Origin: Hyalella azteca
Lineage: Eukaryota; Arthropoda; Malacostraca; Amphipoda; Hyalellidae
NCBI RefSeq assembly: GCF_000764305.2
Contig: NW_025944135.1
Coordinates: 372,001-436,000 of the forward strand
Direction of reading: 5' to 3'
Length of the DNA stretch: 64,000 bases
The notes beneath the pieces were generated by a model that was not told where the DNA came from, made no database searches, and saw only the letters and a program-made list of their open reading frames with translations. Both the position numbers and the translations under genes were made by a program. Below, one piece after another: positions 1 through 13,200 of the stretch; the stretch's first letter is position 1; every line of letters starts with the position of its first letter.

Positions 1-1035
1 TACTCTAAAATATCATTAGTGTCATGTTTCTGTTGATTCTTGTGATAATAATTTATTGTTTTCAACAGTAATAATTATGCTCCCAGATGGACATGAAGGG
101 AATGTTCGGATTATATGTCGAGTTCACTTCCATTATGATTGTATGCAATTTATGGGAATATCCTTTACCTATTGTTGTGGAAAAACTTTCCTGTCTATAA
201 ACGGATTAAATTTGTGGAAAAAACTTTCGTATGTGACGATGTTGAATAAGATCTTATTTCCAGTATCAAATTCCATAAATTCATTCTAAGACGCTCAAAA
301 TTTCACTGTTTTCTCTTTTTATATTTTTTTGTAAAAAATCCCTAACTTTCCCTACAATTCGAAACTGTATTATTAACATAGTATAACAAAACAGCAAAGA
401 GTAACAAGCTTTCCGATGTGGTTGCTGATAAATGCGTTGGCTTTACGAAGAACAGCCAACAGTGCAGCGCGTATTGTGGCACGATTTGTTGGTCTAAAAT
501 TATCGTAGAACAAGAATTTTAAAATACGAAAACTGAATTTCTTTGTCCATTAATACAATACAATAAACAATAAAGGAAACAAAGAAGCATGCAGCCTCGC
601 CATTGTTTGATAAAACCTCGCAGCTGCATGTCGTGCGTCTCGATGGCCGGTCTCCGCCGGACGCTAGAGTTTTTCCTCCAACAAATTAGACAGAATGAAT
701 GAATAATCGTGTATGGCTGCAGCAGTTAGTATTGTAGTCAGTCAACTACAATGCACTTGAGATTGTAGACGATTAGCAGAGAGCAATGTGCATCTTTGAT
801 CATTTTTGGACGCTTGCGAATTAATCATATGATCTGCAAAAAAATGGATCAAATCAGACTTTTCAAATAAAAAAACTTTCTTAAAGTGTAGTTAATAATG
901 GCATCCGGAGCATTAAATACAGGTAGATTGACGCTGCCGTGGTACTCCACAAAAACTAGAAATTTGCTAGGGTGAAAAAATTGCCGCTATCATTTAAATA
1001 TTGGCTGTAGCTCTATCGAGTGACAACACCGTGAA
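1..1035. other. Noncoding sequence, nothing recognised
   Basis: AT-rich sequence with only short chance reading frames, including a 77-codon frame at 56-289 that resembles nothing I know. No repeat, RNA gene or exon with splice signals was recognised. Confidence 0.5.
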
Positions 1036-1262
1036 GTCCTCACAAGGTCACTCAGACATGTACAAGGTCACCCAGACCTGAACAAGGTCACCCAGACCTG
1101 AACAAGGTCACTCAGACCTGTACAAGGTCACTCAGACATGAACAAGGTCACCCAGACCTGAACAAGGTCACCCATACCTGTACAAGGTCACCCAGACCTG
1201 TACAAGGTCACCCAGACCAGAACAAGGTCACTCAGACCTGCACAAAGTCTGAGTGACCTTGT
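1036..1262. repeat. 20-bp minisatellite with an inverted last unit
   Basis: About ten units of a 20-bp motif of the form acaaggtcacycagaccwg run head to tail from 1036. The final piece (about 1243-1262) is the reverse complement of a unit, so the array can fold back on itself. Confidence 0.85.
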
Positions 1263-1811
1263 ATGCAATATCGGGCCTGGGGGCAAAACTTGACATGAGA
1301 ATATATCCCAGACACTAACAGGGTCCGATCGCAAACAATCCTTCTTCATAGGATTTCTTAAAACGACAAGCCAATGATGATGCAGCAGAGCACGAAGTCA
1401 ATGCCCAGTGTGTACTTTAACTCTTAATCTTAGTACTAATTTGGCAACTTACGAGAACCTGCGTAATGAGTACTGACGAGGCAAACTACGTGACGAGTAA
1501 CAATAATTTCCTCGAGATTTTCATTTTATGTCTTAACTCTATGTAGAAAAAATTTCAATACACCACCTAGCAGGAATTGTACATTATTGATGCACCCTTT
1601 TCCACTGAACACTTTTTCCTCTTGCAACTATAAGTCGCTGTACGAGTCGTGACATTGCATGTTTGTACTCACTCGTAAACTTTCGCAGCTATTAAAATTC
1701 AAAACCAAGCAGGAATTAACATCTGTGTAAGAAGAAGATGCAAGGTCAATATCAGTGCTTGATGCGAGCACATGCTTGAACAACAGATTCTTGAATACAA
1801 TGAAAAATATT
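1263..1811. other. Noncoding sequence, nothing recognised
   Basis: No supported gene or repeat between the minisatellite and the inverted repeat of the Penelope-like element. Confidence 0.4.
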
Positions 1812-1872
1812 CTAGGAATTTAAAAGCAAAAACAATACCACAAAAATTCACCATATCTTTATAAGAGAAAAC

Positions 1873-1898
1873 GTTTCGGAGTCCAGCTCTATCTTCAG
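1873..1898 (-). ncRNA. Hammerhead-ribozyme-like core in left repeat
   Basis: Read on the minus strand, this stretch has the form CUGAAGA, a short GAG/CUC stem with a five-base loop, then GAAAC. That fits the conserved hammerhead core (CUGANGA, stem II, GAAA). Such motifs are known in Penelope-like pseudo-LTRs. Stems I and III were not established, so activity is unknown. Confidence 0.45.
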
Positions 1899-2139
1899 TT
1901 CACGAAATTCAGTTCAGAAGAAGTTCAGATCTAGAAACACAAATACGATCAATTAGTAGAGTAAAAGGCACTGTTAGGTTTTAAAACGGAGAATAAATAT
2001 ATAAGACATGAAATTAACGCTAGTAAACGGCCTATCTATTTACTATTTCAAAAGGAATGGAGCTAAAAGCGGCATTTAGACTAGGCTTCTGCTTGAATAT
2101 ATATATAGGGATTCTAAAATGCGTAGATCAGTAACACCG

Positions 2140-2340
2140 GATGCGGAAGTAGGTTCCCCGTCCTATAACTCCTGCCCTCATGCTCAGCCAGCCTAGTATA
2201 GAAATTGCGTGACGTCATACCGACGTACGCTGATGCGCACTGCGCACAACTATATCTGTAAACTAGTGACGATCGCATAAGAACAGGTAGGGTATCCTTA
2301 AACCTGAAAAACGAGCTGATTCTAAAATTGTTAACTAGCA
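2140..2340 (-). pseudogene. Penelope-like GIY-YIG endonuclease fragment
   Basis: The minus-strand translation reads LVYRYSCAQCASAYVGMTSR followed by an AEHEGRSYRTGN segment. This is the GIY-YIG nuclease layout of Penelope elements: Tyr, a Cys pair, Y-x-G-x-T, then an EH-x-G motif. Its orientation is opposite to the adjacent reverse transcriptase, and it is a fragment without a complete frame. Confidence 0.7.
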
Positions 2341-2390
2341 ACACATGAAGACATGGGCATCCACTCGGCCCTACCTTTGCCAATATATTC

Positions 2391-2690
2391 ATGTGTTTTC
2401 ACGAGGCTACATGGTTGGCCAATTGTCCTCTGGATTTTAAGCCAATTTTCTATAACCGATATGTTAATGATACCTTTTTGATTTTTAAACATCCTCCACA
2501 TGTGGGCCTGTTCTTTGACTATCTTAATCTCCAACATAAATCTATCAAATTCACCATGGAGCTTGAATCAAACAATAGCTTGTCATTCCTTGATTGCAAA
2601 GTTACCAAATCTGATGGCCGTTTCCAAACTTCTGTTTTTAGAAAATCGACCTTTACCGACCGTACTAGTGCGACATGGAACACTACGGTT
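2391..2690 (+). pseudogene. Penelope-like reverse transcriptase fragment
   Basis: The translation holds RYVNDTFLIF, the variant YxDD catalytic box (here YVND) of the palm domain, then IKFTMELESNNSLSFLDCKV and a VFRKSTFTDRT tail. This series is characteristic of Penelope-type reverse transcriptase (FLD box, then VYRKPTFT-like). The replaced catalytic residue and truncation at both ends make it a relic. Confidence 0.8.
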
Positions 2691-2880
2691 GGCATGCTAA
2701 ATAGGGCACTAGCACTATGAAGTAGCACTACGCACTACAAGCCATAGTGCGGCATGGAACACTACGGTTGGTATGCTAAATAGGGCACTAGCACTATGAA
2801 GTAGCACTACGCACTACAAGCCATAGTGCGGCATGGAACACTACGGTTGGTATGCTAAATAGGGGCCAAAAGCATAACGC
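2670..2880. repeat. 79-bp tandem repeat, also an inverted-repeat arm
   Basis: A 79-bp unit recurs about 2.5 times (acggtt at 2685, 2764 and 2843). Its core, tatgctaaatagggcactag, appears inverted at 3586-3634, so the array is the left arm of a DNA-transposon-like element nested in the Penelope relic. Confidence 0.7.
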
Positions 2881-2992
2881 GCACTACAAAAATCTGAAGT
2901 GTCCAACACACCGCACTTCACGACGACACTACGGTATATTTCACCTTGTTTACTTCGTCAGCTATGGATCTGTTTGGCTTACAGCAAAGGCA

Positions 2993-3250
2993 TCATCGCG
3001 TAAAAACCTCAGGAACTACATGCCATGAATATAAAAAAGTGTACCGATTCAGTGAATAACATGTTATTCTTATGGCTGACATTTTCCTGGGCGAAACAGA
3101 TGAACAGCGTAGAAGTAGAAAATACTTTTCTTGTTTTTGATACCATGTTTTGAATTTTTTTTCTGGAGTCATTTTGAATTCTTCTGTAAGAACTTTCCAT
3201 GCTTCTCTCTTTTGTTCGATGTCTTTGGGAAGCGTGGCCTTTGAATATAT
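2993..3250 (-). pseudogene. Possible MADF-like fragment in the nested element
   Basis: The minus-strand frame contains KREAWKVLTEEFKMT and KKFKTWYQKQEKYF, which resembles the middle of a MADF/Myb-like DNA-binding domain (W-x3-A/T then K-x-W). Such proteins accompany some cut-and-paste transposons. The match is short and from memory of the family, so this is tentative. Confidence 0.3.
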
Positions 3251-3674
3251 GATGAGAAAGGTGCGCAGACGCATTGCGAATTCAGCTCACCATCACAATT
3301 TTCACTAGTACCATTATATATCATCACAATTAGACATTTGACATCAATCTTCTGCAAAGAATGAGAAATACTTAGGCAATAATTAATTATTTGAGCACTT
3401 AACTACCATTCTTCAATAGACTCATAGCGTAGTGCGGCACTATAAAGTACTCTAACAGCGAAGTAGCACTTCAAAGTTTTTCTGCATACGAATCAGTAGT
3501 GCGACACTAAGCGACACTAAACATTGTAGAGCTACTTCGAAGTACTTAGTGTCTGTGACGTATTTAGCATACCAACAGGACACTTCGTAGTGCATAGTGC
3601 TACTTCGTAGTGCTAGTGCCCTATTTAGCATACGGGCCTATGATCTGAACTTCTTCTGAACTGAATTTTGTGAA

Positions 3675-3700
3675 CTGACGATGGAGCTGGACTCCGAAAC
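3675..3700 (+). ncRNA. Hammerhead-ribozyme-like core in right repeat
   Basis: The sequence CUGACGA is followed by a GGAG/CUCC stem with loop CUGGA, then GAAAC. This fits the hammerhead catalytic core exactly at the invariant positions, and it is the mirror partner of the core at 1873-1898. Stem I and III pairing was not resolved. Confidence 0.5.
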
Positions 3701-3761
3701 GTTTTCTCTTATAAAGATATGGTGAATTTTTGTGGTGTTGTTTTTGCTTTTAAATTCCTAG

Positions 3762-4229
3762 TTAACTTGCGATTTAAGCAAACAAGTGATTTCAATACTT
3801 ATATCCAATCGAAAAATATTCTTTATCGTAAAAATCACTCAGTTTTTCTCAGAATACAGTCTATGCAAGTATGAGTTTATTGTATTGATTGTTTTAATTA
3901 AACAGCAACCAATGCACAATTTTGAATGGCGTATGAAAGAGTTAGTTGACTGTATATCGCTCTTACATGAACGCTTGTGAGGTTTAGACTTCTCTAATAT
4001 TTTCATTGGTTTATAAAATAAGTGTCGTTTACAGAATATTGGGCTTGTAATTAGATGGATCCATCTTTCTCCATTATTTACGAAGCTTTATCATTTGTAA
4101 ATTTATTGTGCAAGTTGTTCATTGTTGAATGAAAATTGATTTTTACGGAATTCGAGTAAACAAACTCGGATGGATCGATGCTGAAAGCACCCAATTTCGT
4201 TGAATTGTTATAGTTTGGTTGGACCCAGC
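3762..4229 (+). promoter_or_regulatory. Upstream region of the SLC5 gene
   Basis: This is the sequence between the transposon relic and the first coding exon. It should hold the promoter and 5' leader, but no TATA box or initiator could be assigned with confidence. Confidence 0.3.
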
Positions 4230-7200
4230 ATGGATCCTACCGACATGGGCACCCGAGCTCATTTCGGCGCCGTTGATTATATTATTCTTGCGGCGACTAT
4301 GCTGGCTTCTGTGGCCATCGGAGTTTATCACGGCATCAAAGGCAACAAAACAGCTGTTGATTTCTCCATGGGGAGCCGCTCCATGACGCCCTTCCCGGTG
4401 TCCCTGTCTCTACTTGCAACGTTCCTCTCAGCGAACGCAATTCTAGGTAATAAACAGGGTCGAAACAATCATTCATTTATCAACTTTGCAGTGATTAGAA
4501 AGTCAACGTTAACATTACCGTGTGAAAAAACCGGGTGGTTTGAAAATAACGATTTTCGATTTGTATTTAGTATACACGCGATTTTTTTCTAATTGAAGTT
4601 CTAACAGTTCATGTAAACGTCATTATCCGGACAAAAAATTGAACAAGCATCTCTCTACAATGGCTCGAATATAAGTCTTAATTATTGTTTTCTCAGCTCC
4701 CTCAGTTTATATTTGCTGGATCACTTTCCTGTAACTTGAGCCGGTAACTCCTGTAAATTACATGCATCACCAGGTCTTCGTCTCAACCTTGTCTTGATCT
4801 AAATCAAGGCTGACTTTCTTCAATTCGACTTGATAAAATCGATATTTGAGAACACAATTTTGTGACCCACCCACGTTTAACAGGTCTATTTCCAAGAGCA
4901 TCCTCATAGCGACGCAAACATTGTCACAAAAAATTATAAACTGCCAGTCAGATTTATATAGACCGCCAGATGGTCGTGTGTTTCTTGCTTTTTAGAATAT
5001 TCCTTCAATCGATTAATTATTATGAGGATTCTCTTCTGTTTTCAGAGCCTATTTAGAAATTCAAATTTTGTTGAATAAATAATTAAATATGCTATAACTA
5101 TAATTAAATTGAAGTTCAATTGAATGTCGAAATTTTTCACAATATTTGATTATCAGTTCTCACTTCCGGAATATCAAAACAGGATTATTTTCCTGCAACT
5201 TAAATGTGGGTTGGATTATGGAATTGTACATATCACATGGAGGCATTGACATATCGGAGGCGAAATTAGCACTTCGTCGCTATATTTTCAACCAGCCGAT
5301 GGTAATTGCAAGTAAATGAAGTTCCTTCAAAACATTTATTTCCATTACTCAACATGCAGTAAAATAATTGAGCAGTTTTATTTTAGATTCATACACACAC
5401 TGCCGTCCGTTTAAAATATGTATGTAATTCACATGTATACTGTAATTGCTTGCCCATAATCGCCATGATTGCCACGCTATCGTGCTGTTTTCGTTATGTA
5501 GAAGTCAAAATTGAGACGTATAAAAAACAGCACGTAAGTAACATTAAGAAGAATTGGTATTTTGTGGAGCTAGTAACACGACAGTCTGCTGTACGGTGAT
5601 CGAATGCACGATGTCCAGTAAACGAGTTGGGGCAATTTTTTTCACACTGTAGTGATGTAAATTGCCGGCCATACGTTGACAGGAGCCACGATTTCGCGTG
5701 AAAAAATGTTTAGCTTTGTTGCTTCGGCCACTCGACTAAACTGAACGCTTGATCGCCTGTCCCCAACTCCCCTTGCACGCGAACTGACTTCCATGTAAGA
5801 CGAGGTTTCAATCATTTTCTAATATTTATTTTATTATAAATTTCAGCATGCAATCGTTTTGTGAATCACTTAATTCTAATTCAATCATTCATCAGCTTTA
5901 AGCTTATTTTTGTCATCTCAAGCTCAGTTTCTCTGCGATGTCATTCGTTTGTTCCGGACGTCATAAAACTTTTCAGAGACGTCGATCTTTGTATATTATG
6001 TATACTTTTTTTATCATGACGCGAAACTTTTTGTTTCTTTTGTTTCAGGCTATTCAGGAGAAGTTTACGCTCACGGCTGTGGTTTAACCTGGTCGATGTT
6101 AGGTACGGCCATGGCTATAATCTTCGCTGCTGAGGTCGTCATGCCAGTCTTGCATCCTCTGAAGCTGGTCAGCCCAAATCAGGTCAATAGAAAATTATAA
6201 ACTTCGGTATAAAGTATATATCAGATTGTCATTGCTGCCTTACGGCTGGTTTGGTCAATGGTTGTTAAATACCCGAGCTACTAAATTATTAACTTAATCC
6301 TAACGTGGCCACATTCGCCATAGTTGGTCGACACTGCAAATAACCTCCCATCAAAACTTCAAGGTGAATTTTACCGGCTTTTCTGGTCATACACTAGCAA
6401 TATAATCGATTCATTGCCTCAAATCAATGATTTTTGCTCAGTCGGTTAATAAAGAAACTTTTGGTTTGCTCCGAATTTGAAACACTGACAAACACGTGTA
6501 GGAGTGGCCTGAAGCGTTCGCTTCTCCGGCAGAATGTTCTGCATGTCAAAACCGTTCCAAGTGATGCCAACTTTGCAGATGTGTGAAGCAATCTTACGAT
6601 AACCTACGCTAAATCACGGCTAATTTTCAAGTCCATCAGATTTTGCAGTGCAAGAGTGAATGTACACAACAGCCTAATTGTTTTTATATGTTTGAGCCGT
6701 TGTTGAAGCCGTCTGAAAAACATTTTCCAACTGATTTTTACAGGAATTAGTCAACGGTAAAATGAAAGACAGGCACCAACATCACGCTTCTACATTATAG
6801 TGTGAATTTCATAACAGTAATACCTCACCTATATAGCGGGAGTTACGTTAGGATCCGGACCTCGCGATAGGTGAAACCAGCGATGAGGAATTGATTGACT
6901 GAATTTTTGCTGTGTAATTTTTTAGTAACTTTTCATTATTTTCTAATATTTATTTTATTATAAATTTCAGCATGCAATCGTTTTGTGAAGGATTCTGCTC
7001 AGGTCTGGAGCGTGCTGAAAACAGCGAGAAAGCTTGGTGAATCCGCTGATTACAAGTCAGTTTTTGTAAAGAAAGATTCCACCCCCTTAGAGAGGGCGGT
7101 TTTTCGCAAGAAGTGGCAGGAGAGAATCAGGCGGGAAGGCAAAGAAAATCAGGTCAATCACTTCCAAGCTGCCAAGACAACACCGGCTGCTCAAGGACAG

Positions 7201-10200
7201 TCAGAGGAGATGGAAGACAAGTAATTAGTAGGAATGATGTCCGTAGATTAAGGCCTGTAAATAATGTAGGGAGTAACCGCATCATACGGAATGATGTCCG
7301 TAGATTAAGGCCTGTAAATAATGTAGGGAGTAACCGCATACATCAAAGTGAAAGTGCACAAAAAGTTTTAAAATGTTTTTACACGAACTCTGATTCCGTT
7401 TTGAACAAAAAAAGTGAACTGTTAACTGTGATCGCAAACGNNNNNNNNNNNNNNNNNNNNNNNNNNNNNNNNNNNNNNNNNNNNNNNNNNNNNNNNNNNN
7501 NNNNNNNNNNNNNNNNNNNNNNNNNNNNNNNNNNNNNNNNNNNNNNNNNNNNNNNNNNNNNNNNNNNNNNNNNNNNNNNNNNNNNNNNNNNNNNNNNNNN
7601 NNNNNNNNNNNNNNNNNNNNNNNNNNNNNNNNNNNNNNNNNNNNNNNNNNNNNNNNNNNNNNNNNNNNNNNNNNNNNNNNNNNNNNNNNNNNNNNNNNNN
7701 NNNNNNNNNNNNNNNNNNNNNNNNNNNNNNNNNNNNNNNNNNNNNNNNNNNNNNNNNNNNNNNNNNNNNNNNNNNNNNNNNNNNNNNNNNNNNNNNNNNN
7801 NNNNNNNNNNNNNNNNNNNNNNNNNNNNNNNNNNNNNNNNNNNNNNNNNNNNNNNNNNNNNNNNNNNNNNNNNNNNNNNNNNNNNNNNNNNNNNNNNNNN
7901 NNNNNNNNNNNNNNNNNNNNNNNNNNNNNNNNNNNNNNNNNNNNNNNNNNNNNNNNNNNNNNNNNNNNNNNNNNNNNNNNNNNNNNNNNNNNNNNNNNNN
8001 NNNNNNNNNAAGTATGAACGCGTTCAAGAACAGACTAGATAAAGCTATGGAAAAATATATGTTCAGATTTGAAATGCCTAGCTCCTTATCGAACCCGGTG
8101 GAAGTCTAGTAGCTTCTTCAAACTATCGCCAGTCATGAAAAGATCCGGTCAAATGACACGAGTTTAGATTCTATGAACAAGGCACGAAATGGAAAAGAAT
8201 CGGCGACAGGCCACATCAGGCCTACACTTCAGAGCCGACATCACTATGTTATGTTATGTTATGTTATTATTTTAAGTGTCTTCAGACCCTTGCCACACTC
8301 TGATTGCCGATCGAGTTCGAGGCTGTTTTAATCTGCCGGTTGACTACTTCAAAAACCCGCGAACCGGCGAACCCCCGTGAATGATTCCTTTCATCAATAT
8401 TTCTTGAAACCCCGCGATGAAGTGAAGCCCCAGTAGCGAGGTTTTACTGCACAACTATTTGGTCCCAACATGTCTCATGTTGAAGGCTGTTTACAGTACC
8501 TGGAGATGCGGTTCGGTTCGGCGTGGCTGCGGCGCTTGGCGATGGGCATGAGGTTGGTGAGTGTCACGATGTTTATGGGCCTCGCTCTGTACGCCCCCAC
8601 GCTGGCCCTAGCCGCTGTCTCGCCCATCTCGTCTACCACCTTCATCTGGATAATGGGTGTTGTTGTCACCATCTACGCTTCATTCGTGAGTATGAACCAA
8701 CTTGTGGGACTAGGATAAATGCCCGAAATTGCTACTCAAGAAATTTGATTGTACTATAAATCAGTTTTAATGTCGAGGAAGGAGTTATTGTAAATTGCAT
8801 TGTGTAAATTGCATTTTACTATAAATCAGTTTTATTGTCGTGGAAAGAGTTATTGTCACCAGGAGTTAGTTGTCCGGCAATAGGTTCACTCTGGACTGAT
8901 ACATGTACAGATTTTGATAGGAACTACGATCCTCATGGGAAGTTCTATTCAGTTCTATTAATAATGAAATTGAGCGTTTAAAACATTGTCAAACTCTATG
9001 AGCAAATCCGCGCTTTGTTCCCTTAAAGTGCAGCCGTGGACTGATAAGTGGAATGCCACCAATCAGCCTCTAATTGACATCACTTCATACTCATTCGTCC
9101 TAGAATTGTTTTAAAACTACACCTTACCACGGCCTTTCATCCTTGTCCCTACGTGTTTAACGCCAAATCTAAATCAACTGATTGCTTAAAGGATACTCTC
9201 TTACAATAGGCTCAAGCTAAAACTTGTATAATTACTGTAGTAAATATGATTGATTGCATGCAGATAACTTCATTTATTTAGACGCGTCTAATCTATCTCG
9301 CGCAGGGCGGCTTGAAGGCGGTGGTGTGGGCGGACGCGTTCCAGATGGTGCTGATGACGGCAGGGGTTTTGCTGGTGACGGTCATGTCTTGCGTGGAGGT
9401 GGGCGGTGTCCAAAAAGTATTGACAGTCGCCTACCAAGGAGGACGAACTGAAGGACTCGAGTGGGTAAACTTTTCGAGTCTTTGAATATTGTTTTAAGTA
9501 ATAAATATCATTACCAGTAAATAGATGCATGATTTGCACCTGTAATTAGTCATCGTATAAAAGAAGCTTTCTGGAAATGAGGAGCTCAAAGTTTTTATTT
9601 GAATGAAATTCCTGCAGGTTTCAATTATCGTTAAACAAGAAGCATATAATTACCTTGGATTTTTCCTCCCTTTTTCCGTGTCATGTTTCCACTCTTATGA
9701 AAATAATTTTATAAAACTAATAGTTTTAAAGCATTTTTTGCAGACGAATCAATCACATACAAAATCATGAAAAATCACGTGGAATATTTTTAATTATTCG
9801 AAAACACGTTACCCATTATATTATATGTAATATTATTGCAAGAGCTGTAGCCCACTCTAAAATATCATAATGGACTCATTTGCACCGAAGAAATATATAT
9901 AACACATGAAAACTATAAAATATTTAGATTCTGGATTTTCGTACTGTACTTAAATTTTCCCGTAATTTCGGATGTCTCTTCCTTGTCACTCATTGGAGTC
10001 CCGCGTATTATTTCATTTAAACACGATTCCTTTCCACAGCATAAGCACAGACCCTCGAGTGCGCCACACCGTCTGGAACGTAATCTTGTTGACGCTCGTA
10101 AGCTGGGGCAGCCACTACAGCGTAGCACAAGCCAGCTACCAACGTGTCAGCTCAGTGGCCACACTCTCACAGGCCAAGAGGTGAGGTGGATAAGGAAATA

Positions 10201-13200
10201 ACGCAAATATAACTGCTCTAATAACTTTTATTGGGTCCAATGCAGATCTCCGAGAGCACAAGAGAATCTCGGAGGCGGAGTCCACATTTAGTGCTGAAAT
10301 GAGAAATGACCGGTTTAATTGCAAAGAACCATTGAGCCGATTATTCGCAAGTGAACAATTATATTCAATATCTCCAATTTGAACGGCAATAATTGAGCAT
10401 GGCAATATCCCCAAATCGTACCTCGAAACCTAACTGATAACAGGAACTGGATAGTATCTAAATAGGACGAGGAGCCAGTCACAATAAGACGGTAGGCAGC
10501 TGTTGCATCCCGCCGGCGTGAAAAAAACCGCCGCGGGATTTCCCGCGCTATCATTCACACGAGGCGGTTTTTCACACTGGAATCTATCAGACTTGCAGCG
10601 CTGTTCTCCGTAAAAGTGGTCCTCAGTTTTTGTGAACTATATCTACAAATGCCTGCTCATAACAAAGAAAAGAAAGCTCTCCTTTTATATTTGCTGCATA
10701 AAAGACAGCAAAAAAAGAAACACAAAGAAAGAAAAAAAAGGAGGTGCTGGGGTCACAATATAGTAAAATTAAGGCCACAAGAAGGTGAATTTGCCACGCT
10801 ATTCTGAAAATTAAAAGAAGATGAAGTAAAATTCTTCAATTATTTCCGAATGTCTGCCGAAAGTTTTGATGAATTATTGTCTTGTGTGCAAGGCAAATTA
10901 ACCCACAACAGCATGCAGATGAGAGACGCCGTGCCTGCTATTGAAAAACTGGCTTTAACTCTCTCACACACCCTTGCCGACCCACTGTCTGTACCACACT
11001 GGGTAACGGCGTGAAAAACCGCCCCGTGTGAAAGATTACATTGAATACCATTGCATGCTAAACAGTCGCGGGAAATCCCGCCGCACTTTTAGCTTGACAC
11101 ACGCGGTCATCAGGCGTGAAATTTCACGAAAGCCGTCGTGTCGTCGAAAGCCGTTTTCCGAAAGCCGTCGTCGTGAAAAGCCGTCGTGTGTGAATAGCAG
11201 TGCACATTTTATATGTTCGCTGAGGTTCGGCGGGAAATCCCGCGGCGGTTTTTTTTTCACGCCGGCGGGACTTCACGCCCTGTGTGAAAGGGGCCTTACA
11301 GGCCAAGAGGTGAGGTGGGATGAACCCGACATGGCGATTCAGCTACCAGTGCGTCAGCTCAGTGGCCACATTCTCAGAGGCCCAGAGGTGAGGTGAAATT
11401 GAATTGTCTCATACGCAAGCTAGGATCCATGAGTTATACCAATGGCCAGCGTCTTCCTGGAAAGTAGACACAGATTAAAGGCGCAGAAAGATTAGGATCG
11501 GTCGAAAGTTTACATGGTTTTAAATGATAGAATTAATATAGGTTTTCCCCGCAAAACAAATGAACTAGTCAAGGAAAGGAGTACCTTGACTACATGAAGG
11601 ATTTTGAATTATATTTATATTTGTTGATCGGGTAAAGAAACGTTAAGCTATAGAATGCGAGGCTTAAGAATTTTGCTTTATTTAGAACTGACAAATTTTT
11701 GACTAAGAAAGAGTCCCAAAATTCTCATGCTTTGTTGATATTATGTACTCCTTAACCTCGTTTACTGATGCTCGGTATGTATGATGGGCAGAGTTTTGTA
11801 CTACAACCTTGTCGGCATGACCGTCTTCATGCTTCTGGTGTTCTTCATGGGCCTCGGCGTCTACGCGGTCTACGCAGATTGCGACCCGTTTGCTCGGGGC
11901 TTCATCTCCAGCAAGGTAGTTTGCTTCCTCATATGTTTTTTTCGTACTGTGACTTTCCAAAGATAGCATAGTAGTGCCAGGTGAAGAACAGGCCAAGTTT
12001 GGTCTTTCACCGATCCTTGTAATGCTTTTGACTTGTCTCCTGGAAAGCTAAAATCAGGTCTTTTGACCGGATCTATTCAAAACGGGCTGGAAGCAAAATA
12101 CTTGCTGAATATCTGCCAAACATATGCGGATCTGAAGATAACAAAAATATAAAGATGCGCCGTTAGTAATATCACACTTCATGATCAAAACACGTTAAGC
12201 TGAAAAAGACAAGATTAAATGACTAAGGAATTGTCCTTCGCACAAATGAATATAAATCGAAATCAACGCAAAGAGATAAATAATAATGAACAAATATTAG
12301 AAAGTACTGTACTCAAGATCATCAACTGCTTAGTTCCCACACGTCGAGTGCAATCAATGAAACAGTTTGAGCATTTTACTTAGATTAAAAAATATCATTT
12401 CAAAATGAACTCAGCCCTCATTCTGTTTGCCATTCTTAAACTAATTTCAGGGATGTTCGAGTTGATTAAAAGATTTTTCCCGTAACTGCTTTCAGTAATT
12501 ATTGCTCTGTAATGTAATTACACGCCAATTGAATGTCAACTATTACATTAGGTTAAAATATGCTGATGGAATCAGGTATCAGGTCATTTTGAATGTGCAT
12601 TTGCACCTGAAAACCATTCGCATCCAAAACAATTCCCAGAACTGCACACTAAAGTTTCCAAAGCATGAAAAGGCTAAATAACTGGCAAATAATGAGATTG
12701 TGAATTCATTAGCTTATGAGCAAACTTTCCGGATTTCTCCGAATTATCGATGCAAAATAGAAATTATTTTGCAATATCACAAATAATGTAATTAAACATT
12801 TTGTCTACGTATAATTGAAAATCAATATTATAATTATTTTTTATTGTGAATCCAGTTATCATTGATTACGTCAATTCTTGTAGAATAACCGTTAGTGTCT
12901 CGAATAATTTTATTGTCAGCATTAGTTGAATTATTATCACTTTAAATTCCACTTTGTAGATTCGCAAATTGTTTCTCTAAATAAAAGTCATGCATTGCAT
13001 ATAAAAACAAGTAAGCTTTCTTCTGTTCCTTCCAGGATCAAATTTCAGTTTATTTTGTGAACGACAAACTGAAGGACTTCATTGGGATCCCTGGTATTTT
13101 TGTGGCAACCCTTCTCAGCGCAGCTCTAAGGTTGGCTTACGCTAAGTGTTTCTGTCTAATTTCACTTGAATTTCTAGCAAAAAATCATACTCTTACATGA

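Larger units (their letters stand above)
1812..3761. mobile_element. Penelope-like retroelement, rearranged, bounded by 120-bp inverted repeats
   Basis: Positions 1812-1931 and 3642-3761 are near-perfect reverse complements. Between them lie a GIY-YIG-type endonuclease fragment on the minus strand (about 2140-2340) and a reverse-transcriptase fragment on the plus strand (2391-2690). That domain pair is diagnostic of Penelope-like elements, which often have inverted or tandem pseudo-LTRs. The two domains face opposite ways, so this copy is rearranged and dead. A second element with its own inverted ends (about 2693-2863 and 3586-3634) is nested inside. Confidence 0.75.
6815..8449. mobile_element. 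Pogo/Tigger-like DNA transposon ends with an inserted LINE
   Basis: The left end begins cagtaatacctcacctatat at 6815. The right end, reversed from 8449, begins cagtaaaacctcgct. Cagt-r-acctcg termini are typical of pogo/Tigger elements. No transposase is left, and the interior is taken up by the LINE and the assembly gap. Flanking TA duplications are not clear. Confidence 0.5.

Noticed and set aside
7113..8042. 309-codon frame
   Set aside because: It spans the run of N. Only the first ~110 codons are real sequence, belonging to the LINE.
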